Below are positions 26,759-35,048 of a stretch of DNA of 64,000 nt, piece after piece. The notes under the pieces are model-generated. The model had not been told where the DNA came from. It made no database searches and saw nothing but the letters and a program-made list of their open reading frames with translations. Position 1 is the first letter of the stretch; each line of letters opens with the position of its first letter. The stretch comes from CAVSRC01 sp963798195 (GTDB taxonomy: Bacteria > Pseudomonadota > Alphaproteobacteria > Rhizobiales > Kaistiaceae). Where the stretch lies: assembly GCA_963798195.1 (NCBI GenBank), contig CAWCSF010000010.1:620001-684000 (forward strand), given 5' to 3'. The translations under genes and the position numbers were made by a program.

Positions 26759-27417
26759 CGGCGGACGCGGTGCGCCGCATCGCCCGCTTCGGCGATCTCG
26801 CCGTGCTTCCGGTGCTGGCGACCGAGCAGGAATATGGCCCGCACCTGAAACGGCTGATCACGCCCCTGATCACCGGCGTCGGGCCCGTCGAGGCAGCGGC
26901 GGCTACGGCCGCGGCTCTGGCAAGCCTCGACCATGCCGGGCGGCGCCTGGACCTTGTGCTGTCGCTGGGCTCCGCCGGCTCGCGCACGCTGGAGCACGCC
27001 GGCATCTACCAGATTGCCAGCGTCGCCTATCGCGACATGGACGCCTCGCTGCTTGGCTTCCCGAAAGGGGTCACGCCGTTCCTCGACGAGGAGGCGGTTA
27101 TCCCGATCCCGTATCGCATCCCGGATATTCCGGCCGCGAGCATTTCGACTGGCGCGGCCATCATCTCTGGCGGGGGCTATGCGCCGATCGACGCCGACAT
27201 GGTCGACATGGAGTCTTTTGCAGTGCTGCGCGCGTGCCGCCGCTTCGGCGTGCCCATGATCGGGCTGCGCGGCATCAGCGATGGCCGCAACGAGGTCACT
27301 GGCCTGCATGACTGGACGGAATACCTTCACGTCATCGACGAGAAACTCGCCGCAGCCCTTGAGGCGTTCGGCGCGCACGTGCGTGCAGGGCGATTCACGC
27401 TCGCTGCGTCCCCATGA
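26755..27417 (+). CDS. 5'-methylthioadenosine/S-adenosylhomocysteine nucleosidase
   Basis: It cleaves adenine from MTA or SAH and so removes the by-product of SAM-using enzymes. A 220-residue cytoplasmic protein: the N-terminal strand LAVLPVLATEQEYGP with the catalytic-type Glu, the glycine-rich LSLGSAGS, the adenosine-binding motif MVDMESFAVLRACRRFGVP, and GLRGISDGR with the catalytic Asp. GTG 26755 overlaps the RsmB stop (GTGA), so the genes are translationally coupled, a sensible pairing of a SAM enzyme with SAH removal. It is followed by guaA after 37 bases. Confidence 0.88.
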   Translation: MTADAVRRIARFGDLAVLPVLATEQEYGPHLKRLITPLITGVGPVEAAAATAAALASLDHAGRRLDLVLSLGSAGSRTLEHAGIYQIASVAYRDMDASLLGFPKGVTPFLDEEAVIPIPYRIPDIPAASISTGAAIISGGGYAPIDADMVDMESFAVLRACRRFGVPMIGLRGISDGRNEVTGLHDWTEYLHVIDEKLAAALEAFGAHVRAGRFTLAASP

Positions 27418-27454
27418 CGATTGCCGACAATCCGTGACTCAGATAAGGCGGGCC

Positions 27455-29002
27455 ATGACCGACACCGTCCTCATCATCGACTTCGGCAGCCAGGTAACCC
27501 AGCTCATCGCGCGGCGCATTCGCGAGGCGGGCGTCTATTGCGAAATAGCGCCGTTCACCCGAGCCGAAGACGCGATGGCGCAACTGACGCCGAAGGCGAT
27601 CGTGCTCTCCGGCGGCCCGGCCTCGGTGCTCGACAAGGATGCGCCACTGCCTCCGATGTCAGTCTATTCGGCAGGCGTGCCCGTGCTCGGCATCTGCTAC
27701 GGCGAGCAGGCGATGGCCCATCAGCTCGGCGGCAAGGTCGAGAGCGAGCATCACCGCGAATTCGGACGCGCACTGGTGGAGGTGCGCCAGAAGTCGGCGC
27801 TGACCGAAGGCGTGTGGGGGCCAGGAGAGAAACACCAGGTCTGGATGAGCCACGGCGACCGGGTGACCGATCTGCCGCCGGGGTTCGAGATCGTCGGCAC
27901 ATCCGCCGGCGCGCCCTTCGCCATGATCGCCGACGAGACGCGGCGCTTCTACGCCACCCAGTTTCATCTCGAAGTGGTCCACACGCCGGACGGCGCGCGG
28001 CTGCTGTCGAACTTCGTCCACCGGATCGCCGGGATCTCCGGCGACTGGACGATGGCCGCCTTCCGCGATCAGGCGATCGCACGTATCCGCGAGCAGGTCG
28101 GCAAGGGACGCGTCATCTGCGGGCTCTCCGGCGGCGTCGATTCCGCGGTGGCGGCGGTGCTGATTCACGAGGCGGTCGGCGACCAGCTCACTTGCATCCT
28201 CGTCGATCACGGGCTGATGCGGATGAACGAGGCGAAGGAAGTCGTCGAGCTCTTCCGCGGCCACTACAACATTCCGCTGGTCCATGTGGATGCCAGCGAG
28301 AAATTCATCTCGGCGCTCGAAGGCGAGGCCGACCCCGAGAAGAAGCGCAAGACCATCGGCCGTCTGTTCATCGACGTGTTCGAGGCCGAGGCCAAGAAAG
28401 TCGGTGGCGCCGATTTCCTGGCGCAGGGCACGCTCTATCCGGACGTCATCGAGAGCGTCTCCTTCACCGGCGGGCCGTCGGTCACCATCAAGTCGCACCA
28501 CAATGTCGGCGGCCTGCCGGCGCGCATGAACATGAAGCTGGTCGAGCCGCTGCGCGAACTGTTCAAGGACGAAGTGCGTGCGCTGGGCCGCGAGCTGGGA
28601 CTGCCGGAAGCTTTCGTTGGCCGGCACCCGTTCCCGGGGCCGGGCCTCGCGATCCGGGTGCCCGGCGGCGTCACCCGGGAGAAGCTGGACATCCTGCGCA
28701 AGGCCGATGCGGTCTATCTCGATGAAATCCGCCGCGCCGGCCTTTACGACGCCATCTGGCAGGCTTTCGCCGTGCTGCTGCCGGTGCAATCGGTCGGCGT
28801 CATGGGCGACGGCCGCACCTACGACTTCGTGCTGGCGCTGCGCGCGGTCACCTCGACCGACGGCATGACCGCAGACTTCTACCACTTCGACATGGAGTTC
28901 CTCGGCCGCGCCGCGACACGCATCATCAACGAGGTGAAGGGCGTCAACCGCGTCGTTTACGACGTGACGTCGAAACCGCCCGGCACGATCGAGTGGGAGT
29001 AA
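27455..29002 (+). CDS. guaA: GMP synthase (glutamine-hydrolysing)
   Basis: It converts XMP and glutamine to GMP, completing the path begun by guaB. A 515-residue enzyme: class I glutamine amidotransferase domain (residues 1-200; nucleophile Cys in GICYGEQAM, His/Glu in FHLEVVHT, where most relatives have FHPEVVHT), a PP-loop ATP pyrophosphatase domain with GLSGGVDSAV, and the dimerisation domain ending KPPGTIEWE. ATG 27455 gives the usual length. Confidence 0.97.
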   Translation: MTDTVLIIDFGSQVTQLIARRIREAGVYCEIAPFTRAEDAMAQLTPKAIVLSGGPASVLDKDAPLPPMSVYSAGVPVLGICYGEQAMAHQLGGKVESEHHREFGRALVEVRQKSALTEGVWGPGEKHQVWMSHGDRVTDLPPGFEIVGTSAGAPFAMIADETRRFYATQFHLEVVHTPDGARLLSNFVHRIAGISGDWTMAAFRDQAIARIREQVGKGRVICGLSGGVDSAVAAVLIHEAVGDQLTCILVDHGLMRMNEAKEVVELFRGHYNIPLVHVDASEKFISALEGEADPEKKRKTIGRLFIDVFEAEAKKVGGADFLAQGTLYPDVIESVSFTGGPSVTIKSHHNVGGLPARMNMKLVEPLRELFKDEVRALGRELGLPEAFVGRHPFPGPGLAIRVPGGVTREKLDILRKADAVYLDEIRRAGLYDAIWQAFAVLLPVQSVGVMGDGRTYDFVLALRAVTSTDGMTADFYHFDMEFLGRAATRIINEVKGVNRVVYDVTSKPPGTIEWE

Positions 29003-29055
29003 AGCGCCACTGCGATCAGTGTTGTTCCGCAGAAATCCACGGTATGTAGAACGAC

Positions 29056-29952
29056 ATGGGATTCGGCGTATTTATCCATCGCCAAGATTCGATCTACGAC
29101 GACAGCCCAGCGGAGCGATACCAGTTTCCCAGCCAATATCTGGGTCGTGTCGAGGGCTGTGTTGGCGATTGGATAATCTATTACGAGCCACGCAGGGTCG
29201 CCGAGACGCGAGGCTACTTCGCGATTGCGAAAGTCCAACAGGTCATTCCCGATCCCGGCGCCTCGGGGATGTATCTGGCTCTGATCGAGCCTGGAAGCTA
29301 TCTCGATTTCGTAAACCCAGTACCGTTCAGCGATGACACGGGCCCAGTCGAGCGCGGTGTCCTAAACGAACAGGGCGCCATTTCGGGCCGAGCCCAATCT
29401 GCTGTTCGTCCTCTCGCACCGAGCGACTTCAGTCGGATTGTTGCAATTGGTCTTGAGGACAACGAGCCGCTGCTTCCGCAACTCGGCCAGCCTCTTGCGT
29501 CCGGCTTTCAAGAAGAGCCGGCGCCCTTCCAATTTCAACAACAGCGGGATCGTGTGAGGTTCAACGTGTCGCGGATTGTCCGGGACCGCGTCTTCCGGGG
29601 GAAAGTCTTGCGTGCCTACGACCAGCGATGCGCGATCACGGGTCTGAAGCTTATCAATGGTGGCGGGCGTGCGGAGGTCGATGCCGCGCATATTCGACCC
29701 GTCGAAGCGAACGGTCCCGATATCGTCAGCAACGGAATCGCTCTGTCGGGCACAGCGCATTGGATGTTCGATCGAGGTATGATCAGTCTCGCTGATAACC
29801 ATACGATCTTGATCTCTCGCCAAGCCAATGACCAAGACGGCGTGAGGGCGCTTGTAAACAAGTCTGGCCAAGCGCTTGTACCGAAGCGCCATTCTGAGCA
29901 GCCGTCGCCGCACTTTCTGCAATGGCATCGCGAGCACTGCTTCAAGCAGTAA
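29056..29952 (+). CDS. HNH nuclease with PUA/EVE-like N-terminal domain
   Basis: A 298-residue protein. Residues 1-95 (VFIHRQDSIYDDSPAERYQF, YLGRVEGCVGDWIIYYEP, GYFAIAKVQQV) look like a PUA-superfamily (EVE/SRA-like) module of the kind that reads modified bases. Residues 190-245 form an HNH nuclease fold with Cys192, His212 in VDAAHIRP, Asn226 and His235 in GTAHWMFDRG, the set seen in restriction-type HNH_2 domains. The combination suggests a modification-dependent restriction endonuclease; that is inference. No methylase is adjacent. An unknown gene follows after 34 bases and may be partner or passenger. Confidence 0.75.
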   Translation: MGFGVFIHRQDSIYDDSPAERYQFPSQYLGRVEGCVGDWIIYYEPRRVAETRGYFAIAKVQQVIPDPGASGMYLALIEPGSYLDFVNPVPFSDDTGPVERGVLNEQGAISGRAQSAVRPLAPSDFSRIVAIGLEDNEPLLPQLGQPLASGFQEEPAPFQFQQQRDRVRFNVSRIVRDRVFRGKVLRAYDQRCAITGLKLINGGGRAEVDAAHIRPVEANGPDIVSNGIALSGTAHWMFDRGMISLADNHTILISRQANDQDGVRALVNKSGQALVPKRHSEQPSPHFLQWHREHCFKQ

Positions 29953-29986
29953 GAGAAATCGGAGACCGCGCGTCTGACGAGGCCGC

Positions 29987-30700
29987 ATGGGTAAGCTGGG
30001 GAGCCAGGAACACGCAGCCATCGAGGCGGTCGCCCGTCACGTCTCCGCGAAATGGGAGACGGGAGGAGGCGACTGGTCCGGCGGCTATCTGGCAATCGGG
30101 GGAAAGCGGATTGCCGTAAACGTTGCGCCGATCTCGCCGGAGATCGCCGGACGGGGCGCGTACACGAAGCCGCGTCTGCGGTTCGACAAGGTCGCGCTGA
30201 GACTCGTCGGAGATTTGCGCGAGGGGCTCAGCCCGCTTGTCCCGGACGGGGAAGCGGTGATCGTAACCTGCACAGCGCCCATACGGCTGCGGGCGAAGAC
30301 GGTCGCGGCATTGGAATGCCGAATCCAGGCCGCGCTCTCCCGCCGAGGACCACGGGCGGAGATCGGCGAGACCGTCCACGGCAATCAGGTCCGCGTTCGC
30401 TTTGTGACGGGCGCGTCGAAACGGACGGCGAAGGTGATCGGTTTCGTCCACAACCCCGAATCCGATCCTGATGTTCTCCTGCATTTGACGGAAGCGTTGC
30501 TCCGATCCGTCGGCGCGGCAGTGGACAAGCCACGCCCCGAGAAATTCGCTGGCGATCGGTGGCTGGTTGTTGTCGATGACGGCGGCGTAGGAGATATCGA
30601 CACGGTGCGCCATGTCTGGGCCGCGCTCTCGCCGCCGGACGACTTCAAAAAGGTCTTGCTGGTGCTGGCGGGCGGACGGATCGAAACCCTGGCGGGGTGA
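29987..30700 (+). CDS. Conserved hypothetical protein
   Basis: I do not recognise this 237-residue protein. It has no signal peptide or membrane helix. A GDWSGGYLAIGGKRIAVNVAPI stretch near residue 28 starts a predicted beta-rich region, and the C-terminal third (RWLVVVDDGGVGDIDTVRHVWAAL) looks alpha/beta. GAGG lies 4 bases before ATG 29987. It follows the HNH nuclease gene by 34 bases, so the two could be one unit. It could be a partner of the nuclease, but the sequence does not show this. Confidence 0.65.
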   Translation: MGKLGSQEHAAIEAVARHVSAKWETGGGDWSGGYLAIGGKRIAVNVAPISPEIAGRGAYTKPRLRFDKVALRLVGDLREGLSPLVPDGEAVIVTCTAPIRLRAKTVAALECRIQAALSRRGPRAEIGETVHGNQVRVRFVTGASKRTAKVIGFVHNPESDPDVLLHLTEALLRSVGAAVDKPRPEKFAGDRWLVVVDDGGVGDIDTVRHVWAALSPPDDFKKVLLVLAGGRIETLAG

Positions 30701-30710
30701 AACGTTCCGG

Positions 30711-30750
30711 AAAAATTTTCGCCGCCCGATGGGGACCACCGGGCGGCGAA
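30711..30750 (-). terminator. Rho-independent terminator for the L,D-transpeptidase genes
   Basis: A perfect 11-base-pair stem (TTCGCCGCCCG with CGGGCGGCGAA, loop of 11) lies about 160 bases past the stop at 30910. On the minus strand the stem is followed by AAAATTTTT, the T-run expected for intrinsic termination; on the plus strand no T-run follows. Confidence 0.6.
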
Positions 30751-30909
30751 TGGATCTGGACCGAGTGGACGCCTTGAGGGGGGGCGGGTAAGGCGCGTTT
30801 TCGAGCGGGGACTCGGGGAACCCGGTCTTTCATCCAACGACCCTTACCTAGGGCTGCACCCGACCAATGTCTGTGAACGGCGTCACAGGCTTTAAGCCGT
30901 TGAGAAAAC

Positions 30910-31447
30910 TCAACGAACGATGCTGACCAGCGTGTTCTCCTTGCCGTTGGTCTGCACCAGCTTGTAGAAAATCTTGGCGTTGGCGGGGTGCAGGCGCACA
31001 CAGCCATGGGAAGCTATCCGCCCCAACCGCCGCACCTCGGTCGTGCCATGGACGGCGTAGCCGCCATGGAAGAAGACCGACCAGGGCATCGGGGCGTTGT
31101 TATACTTCTTCGAGCGGTGGCGTGGGGACAGCCACTGCGCGTTCCAGCGTCCGGTCGGCGTGCCATACCCGCGGCGGCCGGTCGATACCTTGAACACATG
31201 CGCCAGGCGTTCGCCGACATAGACCGTCATGGTCTGATCGGAGAGGTCGATGCGGGCGACGACCAACTCAGTCACCGGCTCTGCCGGAGCCGGTTCGACG
31301 GCCTTCGCCGTTGCGCTGGCTACCTGCACGCCTTCTGCTGCGATGGCGGCCGAGGCGCTGACGCCGAGCACGGCAAGCGCCTGCGCTCACCGCGATGGCA
31401 CGGATGGCGGTCGCGGCCGACGCGCGGCCGCTGATGTTCACGAGCAT
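30910..31447 (-). CDS. L,D-transpeptidase (YkuD), secreted (single-base frameshift)
   Basis: A periplasmic enzyme that forms 3-3 crosslinks in peptidoglycan or attaches proteins to it. The domain holds ARIDLSDQTMTVYVGERLAH, GGYAVHGTTEVRRLG and the catalytic block SHGCVRLHPANA. ATG 31447 with GGGGGA upstream starts a signal peptide (MLVNISGRASAATAIRAIAV). The frame is lost near 31385: one base is missing before QALAVLGVSASAAIAAEG, which continues in the second frame. An ATG-like start at 31371 would give a protein with no proper signal. It forms a tandem pair with the next gene. Confidence 0.8.
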
Positions 31448-31464
31448 GGCAATGTCCCCCTTGC

Positions 31465-31881
31465 CTAGCGAGTAACAACGATCTTGGTGCTGCCCGACTG
31501 CCGGACCAGCGAATAGAGAGTGGCGGCGTTGGATGGGTGCAGCCGAACACAGCCGTGCGAGGCAGGGGTTCCGAGCCGTCTCACGGCGTCGGTGCCGTGG
31601 ATGGCATAACCGCCCAGGAAGAAGATCGAGTGCGGCATCGGCGACATGTGATACTTGCGCGAGTACCACATCTTTTCGAGCCGCTGCGGCCGGAACGTGC
31701 CGACCGGCGTGCGGTAGCCCCGGCCAGCGGTGGATACGGGCCACGAATAGCGCGGGTAGCCGTCGACGTAGACCTGCATCCGCTGCGCGGAAAGGTCGAT
31801 CTTGGCAATAATGGATGACGCCATGGCAGGCGCCGCAAAAAGCATGGCGGCCAGCGCCAGCATCCAAGCGGTTGGTTTCAT
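31465..31881 (-). CDS. L,D-transpeptidase (YkuD), secreted
   Basis: A 138-residue paralogue of the gene directly downstream, with the same catalytic blocks: KIDLSAQRMQVYVDG, GGYAIHGTDAVRRLG and SHGCVRLHPSNA with the nucleophilic Cys. A signal peptide (about residues 1-22, ending APAMA) starts at ATG 31881, with GGGAG 4 bases upstream; the ATG at 31896 in the longer frame is less likely. The gap to the second copy is 17 bases, so both are one operon. The close similarity shows a tandem duplication. Confidence 0.88.
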   Translation of the reverse strand: MKPTAWMLALAAMLFAAPAMASSIIAKIDLSAQRMQVYVDGYPRYSWPVSTAGRGYRTPVGTFRPQRLEKMWYSRKYHMSPMPHSIFFLGGYAIHGTDAVRRLGTPASHGCVRLHPSNAATLYSLVRQSGSTKIVVTR

Positions 31882-32164
31882 CAGCTCCCAGCCCAATCTG
31901 TTTGCAGCCGCCGCTCGGCTACGACGCCTCCCGTCAATATTGACGGTAATCTATCGCGGCGACCGTGAACAACACGTAACTGGCGGATTTCTGCGGTATT
32001 TTAAGCAATATAGCGTGATCGCAACACTTGGCCGGGACGGGTCGAGGGCGACACGATGCGCGGAAAACTCAAGCGTTTTCGGCATTTGCAACACAAGGGG
32101 GCCGGCGATAATGTGCCGCCGGATCGCACAGGGCCCCAGTGACCGGCTGTGCCGACGAGGTGAA

Positions 32165-32842
32165 ATGACCGATATTTTCAAGGAAGTCGACGAGGACATC
32201 CGCCGCGACCAGGCAAAACGGATCTGGGATCGATTCGGCCCTTACATAATCGGGGTGGCGGTGTTGATCGTCGTCGCGACGGCGGGCTATCGCGGCTGGA
32301 TCTACTGGCAGGAGCAGCGTGCCGAGTCGACCGGTGACAAGTTCATGGCGGCGCTCGACCTTGCGACCGAGGGCAAGCACGCCGAGGCGATCACCGCGCT
32401 GGAAGCTGTCGCTGCCAGCGGCAGCGGCCAATATCCCGTGCTCGCCGGTTTCCGCATCGCCGCCGAAAAGGAGGCGACCGGCGACCGTCAGGGCGCTATC
32501 GCCGAATACGACGCCATTGCCGCTCGCGGCACCACCTCGGATGCCGTGAAGGCGCTTGCCCGGTTGCGTGCTGGCCTGCTGCTGGTCGATAGCCTCAGCC
32601 TGGCCGACATGGAAACCCGCATCGGCGATCTCGCCACGACGGGCAATGTCTGGCGGCATAACGCACGCGAACTGCTCGGCCTCGCCGCGTGGCGCGGCGG
32701 CGACTACGACGCGGCGCGGAAGTACTTCGAGGAAATCAACGCCGATCAGGACACGCCGCAGGATTTGCGCCAGCGCAGCCAGGTGATGCTCGCGCTGATC
32801 ACAGCGAAGATTGGCGAAGCGCCCGAAGCCGCCAAATCGTAA
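32165..32842 (+). CDS. YfgM-like tetratricopeptide membrane protein
   Basis: A 225-residue protein: short cytoplasmic N-terminus (TDIFKEVDEDIRRDQAKR), one membrane helix (about residues 25-45), and a periplasmic helical repeat domain. It matches the YfgM/DUF2133 family, which associates with the SecYEG translocon and chaperones. It lies 58 bases before der, the same neighbourhood as in enteric bacteria (yfgM-bamB-der), but no bamB is present here. Confidence 0.85.
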   Translation: MTDIFKEVDEDIRRDQAKRIWDRFGPYIIGVAVLIVVATAGYRGWIYWQEQRAESTGDKFMAALDLATEGKHAEAITALEAVAASGSGQYPVLAGFRIAAEKEATGDRQGAIAEYDAIAARGTTSDAVKALARLRAGLLLVDSLSLADMETRIGDLATTGNVWRHNARELLGLAAWRGGDYDAARKYFEEINADQDTPQDLRQRSQVMLALITAKIGEAPEAAKS

Positions 32843-32900
32843 GCTGGTCCGCCGCACCGAAATTACCTGACGGGCCGCAGGCCGGCCCCGGAGCTTGTCC

Positions 32901-34310
32901 ATGTCCACCAGCGGACGACCGCTGCGCGTCGCGATCGTCGGCCGGCCGAATGTCGGCAAGTCGACGCTGTTCAACCGGCTGGTCGGCCGGCGACTGGCGC
33001 TGGTCGATGACCTGCCCGGCGTCACCCGCGACCGGCGCGAAGGCGACGCCAGCATCGGCGGCCTGCATTTCATCGCGATCGATACGGCTGGTCTCGACGA
33101 GGCGGGCCCCGAGACACTCGCCGGCCGCATGCGTGCGCAGACCGAAGCGGCCGTCAAATCGGCCGACGTCAGCCTGTTCATCATCGATGCCCGCACCGGC
33201 CTGACGCCGCTCGACCAGCATTTCGCCGAACTGCTCCGCACGGTCGGCAAGCCGATTGTCCTGGTCGCCAACAAATCGGAAGGCCGCGCCGGCGACGCTG
33301 GCGCGCTGGAGGCGTATGCGCTGGGCCTCGGCGATCCGGTACAGATTTCGGCGGAGCATGGTGAGGGACTGGGCGAACTGCACGATGCGCTGCTGGCTTA
33401 CGATCACGCCGCGCCTGAAGTGGACGAGGAGGGCGGGGAAGAGGCAGCCGAAGACCATCCGATCCGCGTGGCGATCGTCGGGCGGCCGAACGCCGGCAAA
33501 TCGACGCTGATCAACCGCATCATCGGTCAGGACCGCCTGCTGACGGGCCCGGAGGCCGGCATCACGCGCGATTCCATCGCCATCGACTGGACATGGAAGG
33601 ATCGCGAGTTCCGCCTCTTCGACACGGCCGGAATGCGGCGCAAGGCGCGGGTCGAGGGTAAGCTGGAGAAACTCGCGGTCGGCGACGCGCTCCGCGCCAT
33701 CCGCTTCGCCGAGGTCGTCGTGCTGGTGCTCGACGTGGGCCTGCCCTTCGAGAAGCAGGACCTCCAGATCGCCGATCTCATCGAGAGCGAGGGGCGCGCG
33801 ATTGTCATCGCGCTCGACAAGTGGGACCTGGTCGAAGAGCGGCAGCGAACCATGGCCGATCTCAAGGAGAAGGCCGCGCGCCTGCTGCCGCAGGTGGCAG
33901 GCGTGGCGCTCGTGCCGGTCTCTGGCGTGACCGGCGAGGGGATCGACAAACTGATGGAGGCGATCCTCAAGGCCCACACCGTCTGGAATCGCCGCGTCGC
34001 CACCGCGCGGCTGAACCGGTGGCTACCCGAAATCCTCGAGCAACATCCGCCGCCGGCTGTCGCCGGACGCCGCATCAAGCTCCGCTACCTGACGCAGGCG
34101 AAGGCGCGGCCCCCGACCTTCGTCGCCTTCTGCTCGCGGCCCGAGGCGCTGCCCGACGCGTGGCGGCGCTACCTGATGAATGCGCTTCGCAACGATTTCG
34201 ACCTGCCGGGCGTGCCCATTCGGCTGACGCTTCGCAAGGGCGAGAACCCGTACGAAGGCCGCAGAAAGAACAAGCCCAAAACATCGCCGCGCAGCCACGC
34301 CAAGAAGTGA
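32901..34310 (+). CDS. der: Ribosome biogenesis GTPase Der (EngA)
   Basis: An essential GTPase for 50S assembly, 469 residues. Two tandem GTPase domains are visible: GRPNVGKST near residue 13 with NKSE, and a second GRPNAGKST with DTAGMR and DKWD. A KH-like C-terminal domain ends with a Lys-rich tail (NPYEGRRKNKPK). ATG 32901 follows CCGGAG; a TTG at 32895 is the alternative. It is convergent with the SDR gene. Confidence 0.96.
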   Translation: MSTSGRPLRVAIVGRPNVGKSTLFNRLVGRRLALVDDLPGVTRDRREGDASIGGLHFIAIDTAGLDEAGPETLAGRMRAQTEAAVKSADVSLFIIDARTGLTPLDQHFAELLRTVGKPIVLVANKSEGRAGDAGALEAYALGLGDPVQISAEHGEGLGELHDALLAYDHAAPEVDEEGGEEAAEDHPIRVAIVGRPNAGKSTLINRIIGQDRLLTGPEAGITRDSIAIDWTWKDREFRLFDTAGMRRKARVEGKLEKLAVGDALRAIRFAEVVVLVLDVGLPFEKQDLQIADLIESEGRAIVIALDKWDLVEERQRTMADLKEKAARLLPQVAGVALVPVSGVTGEGIDKLMEAILKAHTVWNRRVATARLNRWLPEILEQHPPPAVAGRRIKLRYLTQAKARPPTFVAFCSRPEALPDAWRRYLMNALRNDFDLPGVPIRLTLRKGENPYEGRRKNKPKTSPRSHAKK

Positions 34311-34316
34311 GCCCCC

Positions 34317-35045
34317 TCAGGGGAAACGCTGAGTCTCGCCCGTGGCGAACTCGAAGAGAACATTGTTCTCGGTGTAATCCGGCGAGAGCATGCGGATGAT
34401 GTCCGGCACCACCGCATCGGGCGACTTCAGCGTGTCGGGGTCCTCGCCCGGCATCGCCTGTGCGCGCATGTGGGTGCGCAACGCGCCAGGGCTGAACAGG
34501 TTGGCCCGCACCGATGTGTTGGCTATCTCGCCCGCATAGGTTCGCACGAGGGCGTCGAGCGCCGCCTTGGTGATCGAGTACGAGCCCCAGTAGGGCCGCA
34601 TGCTCTTCGTCACGCCGCTGGTCACGAACAACGCCCGCCCGGCATCAGACTGGCGGAGGAGCGGGTCGAGCGAGCGGATCAGTCGCCAGTTGGCGGTCAG
34701 GTTGATCGCCAGGGCGTTATCCCAGACCTTCGGGTCCAGATGGGGGAGCGGCGTGACGACGCCAAGCACGCCGGCATTGGCAAAGAGAATATCGAGTTTG
34801 CCCCAGCGCTCGAAGAGCGCGCCGCCGAGGCGGTCGATGCCCGGGCTATCTTTCAGGTCCAGCGGGACCAGCGTGGCGCTGCCACCCCTGGCACGGATGG
34901 CGTCGTCGAGTTCTTCCAGTCCGCCGGTCGTGCGCGCCACTGCGACCACATGCGCGCCGGCCTCGGCGAGGCCAACGGCTGCGGCATAGCCGATGCCGCG
35001 CGACGCGCCGGTGACGACGGCAACCCGTCCGTTCAGATCAGGCAC
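34317..35045 (-). CDS. SDR family NAD(P)-dependent oxidoreductase
   Basis: A 242-residue cytoplasmic enzyme with a Rossmann fold. The cofactor motif is VVTGASRGIGYAA, followed by LFANAGVLG and the active-site pair in SYSITKAALDAL, preceded by a Ser (VTSGVTKS). A gene of this family follows purF in many alphaproteobacteria, as here, but its substrate is unknown. It starts 3 bases after the purF stop and is likely cotranscribed with it. Confidence 0.88.
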   Translation of the reverse strand: MPDLNGRVAVVTGASRGIGYAAAVGLAEAGAHVVAVARTTGGLEELDDAIRARGGSATLVPLDLKDSPGIDRLGGALFERWGKLDILFANAGVLGVVTPLPHLDPKVWDNALAINLTANWRLIRSLDPLLRQSDAGRALFVTSGVTKSMRPYWGSYSITKAALDALVRTYAGEIANTSVRANLFSPGALRTHMRAQAMPGEDPDTLKSPDAVVPDIIRMLSPDYTENNVLFEFATGETQRFP

Positions 35046-35048
35046 AGG

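Noticed and set aside
25192..27378. 728-residue open frame antisense to rsmB and the nucleosidase
   Set aside because: Composition is Arg/Ala/Gly/His-rich with no family blocks, typical of antisense frames here.
25429..27417. Genuine fusion of RsmB with an MTA/SAH nucleosidase
   Set aside because: Removing one base restores the normal RsmB end and an overlapping GTGA start, so the fusion is an indel effect.
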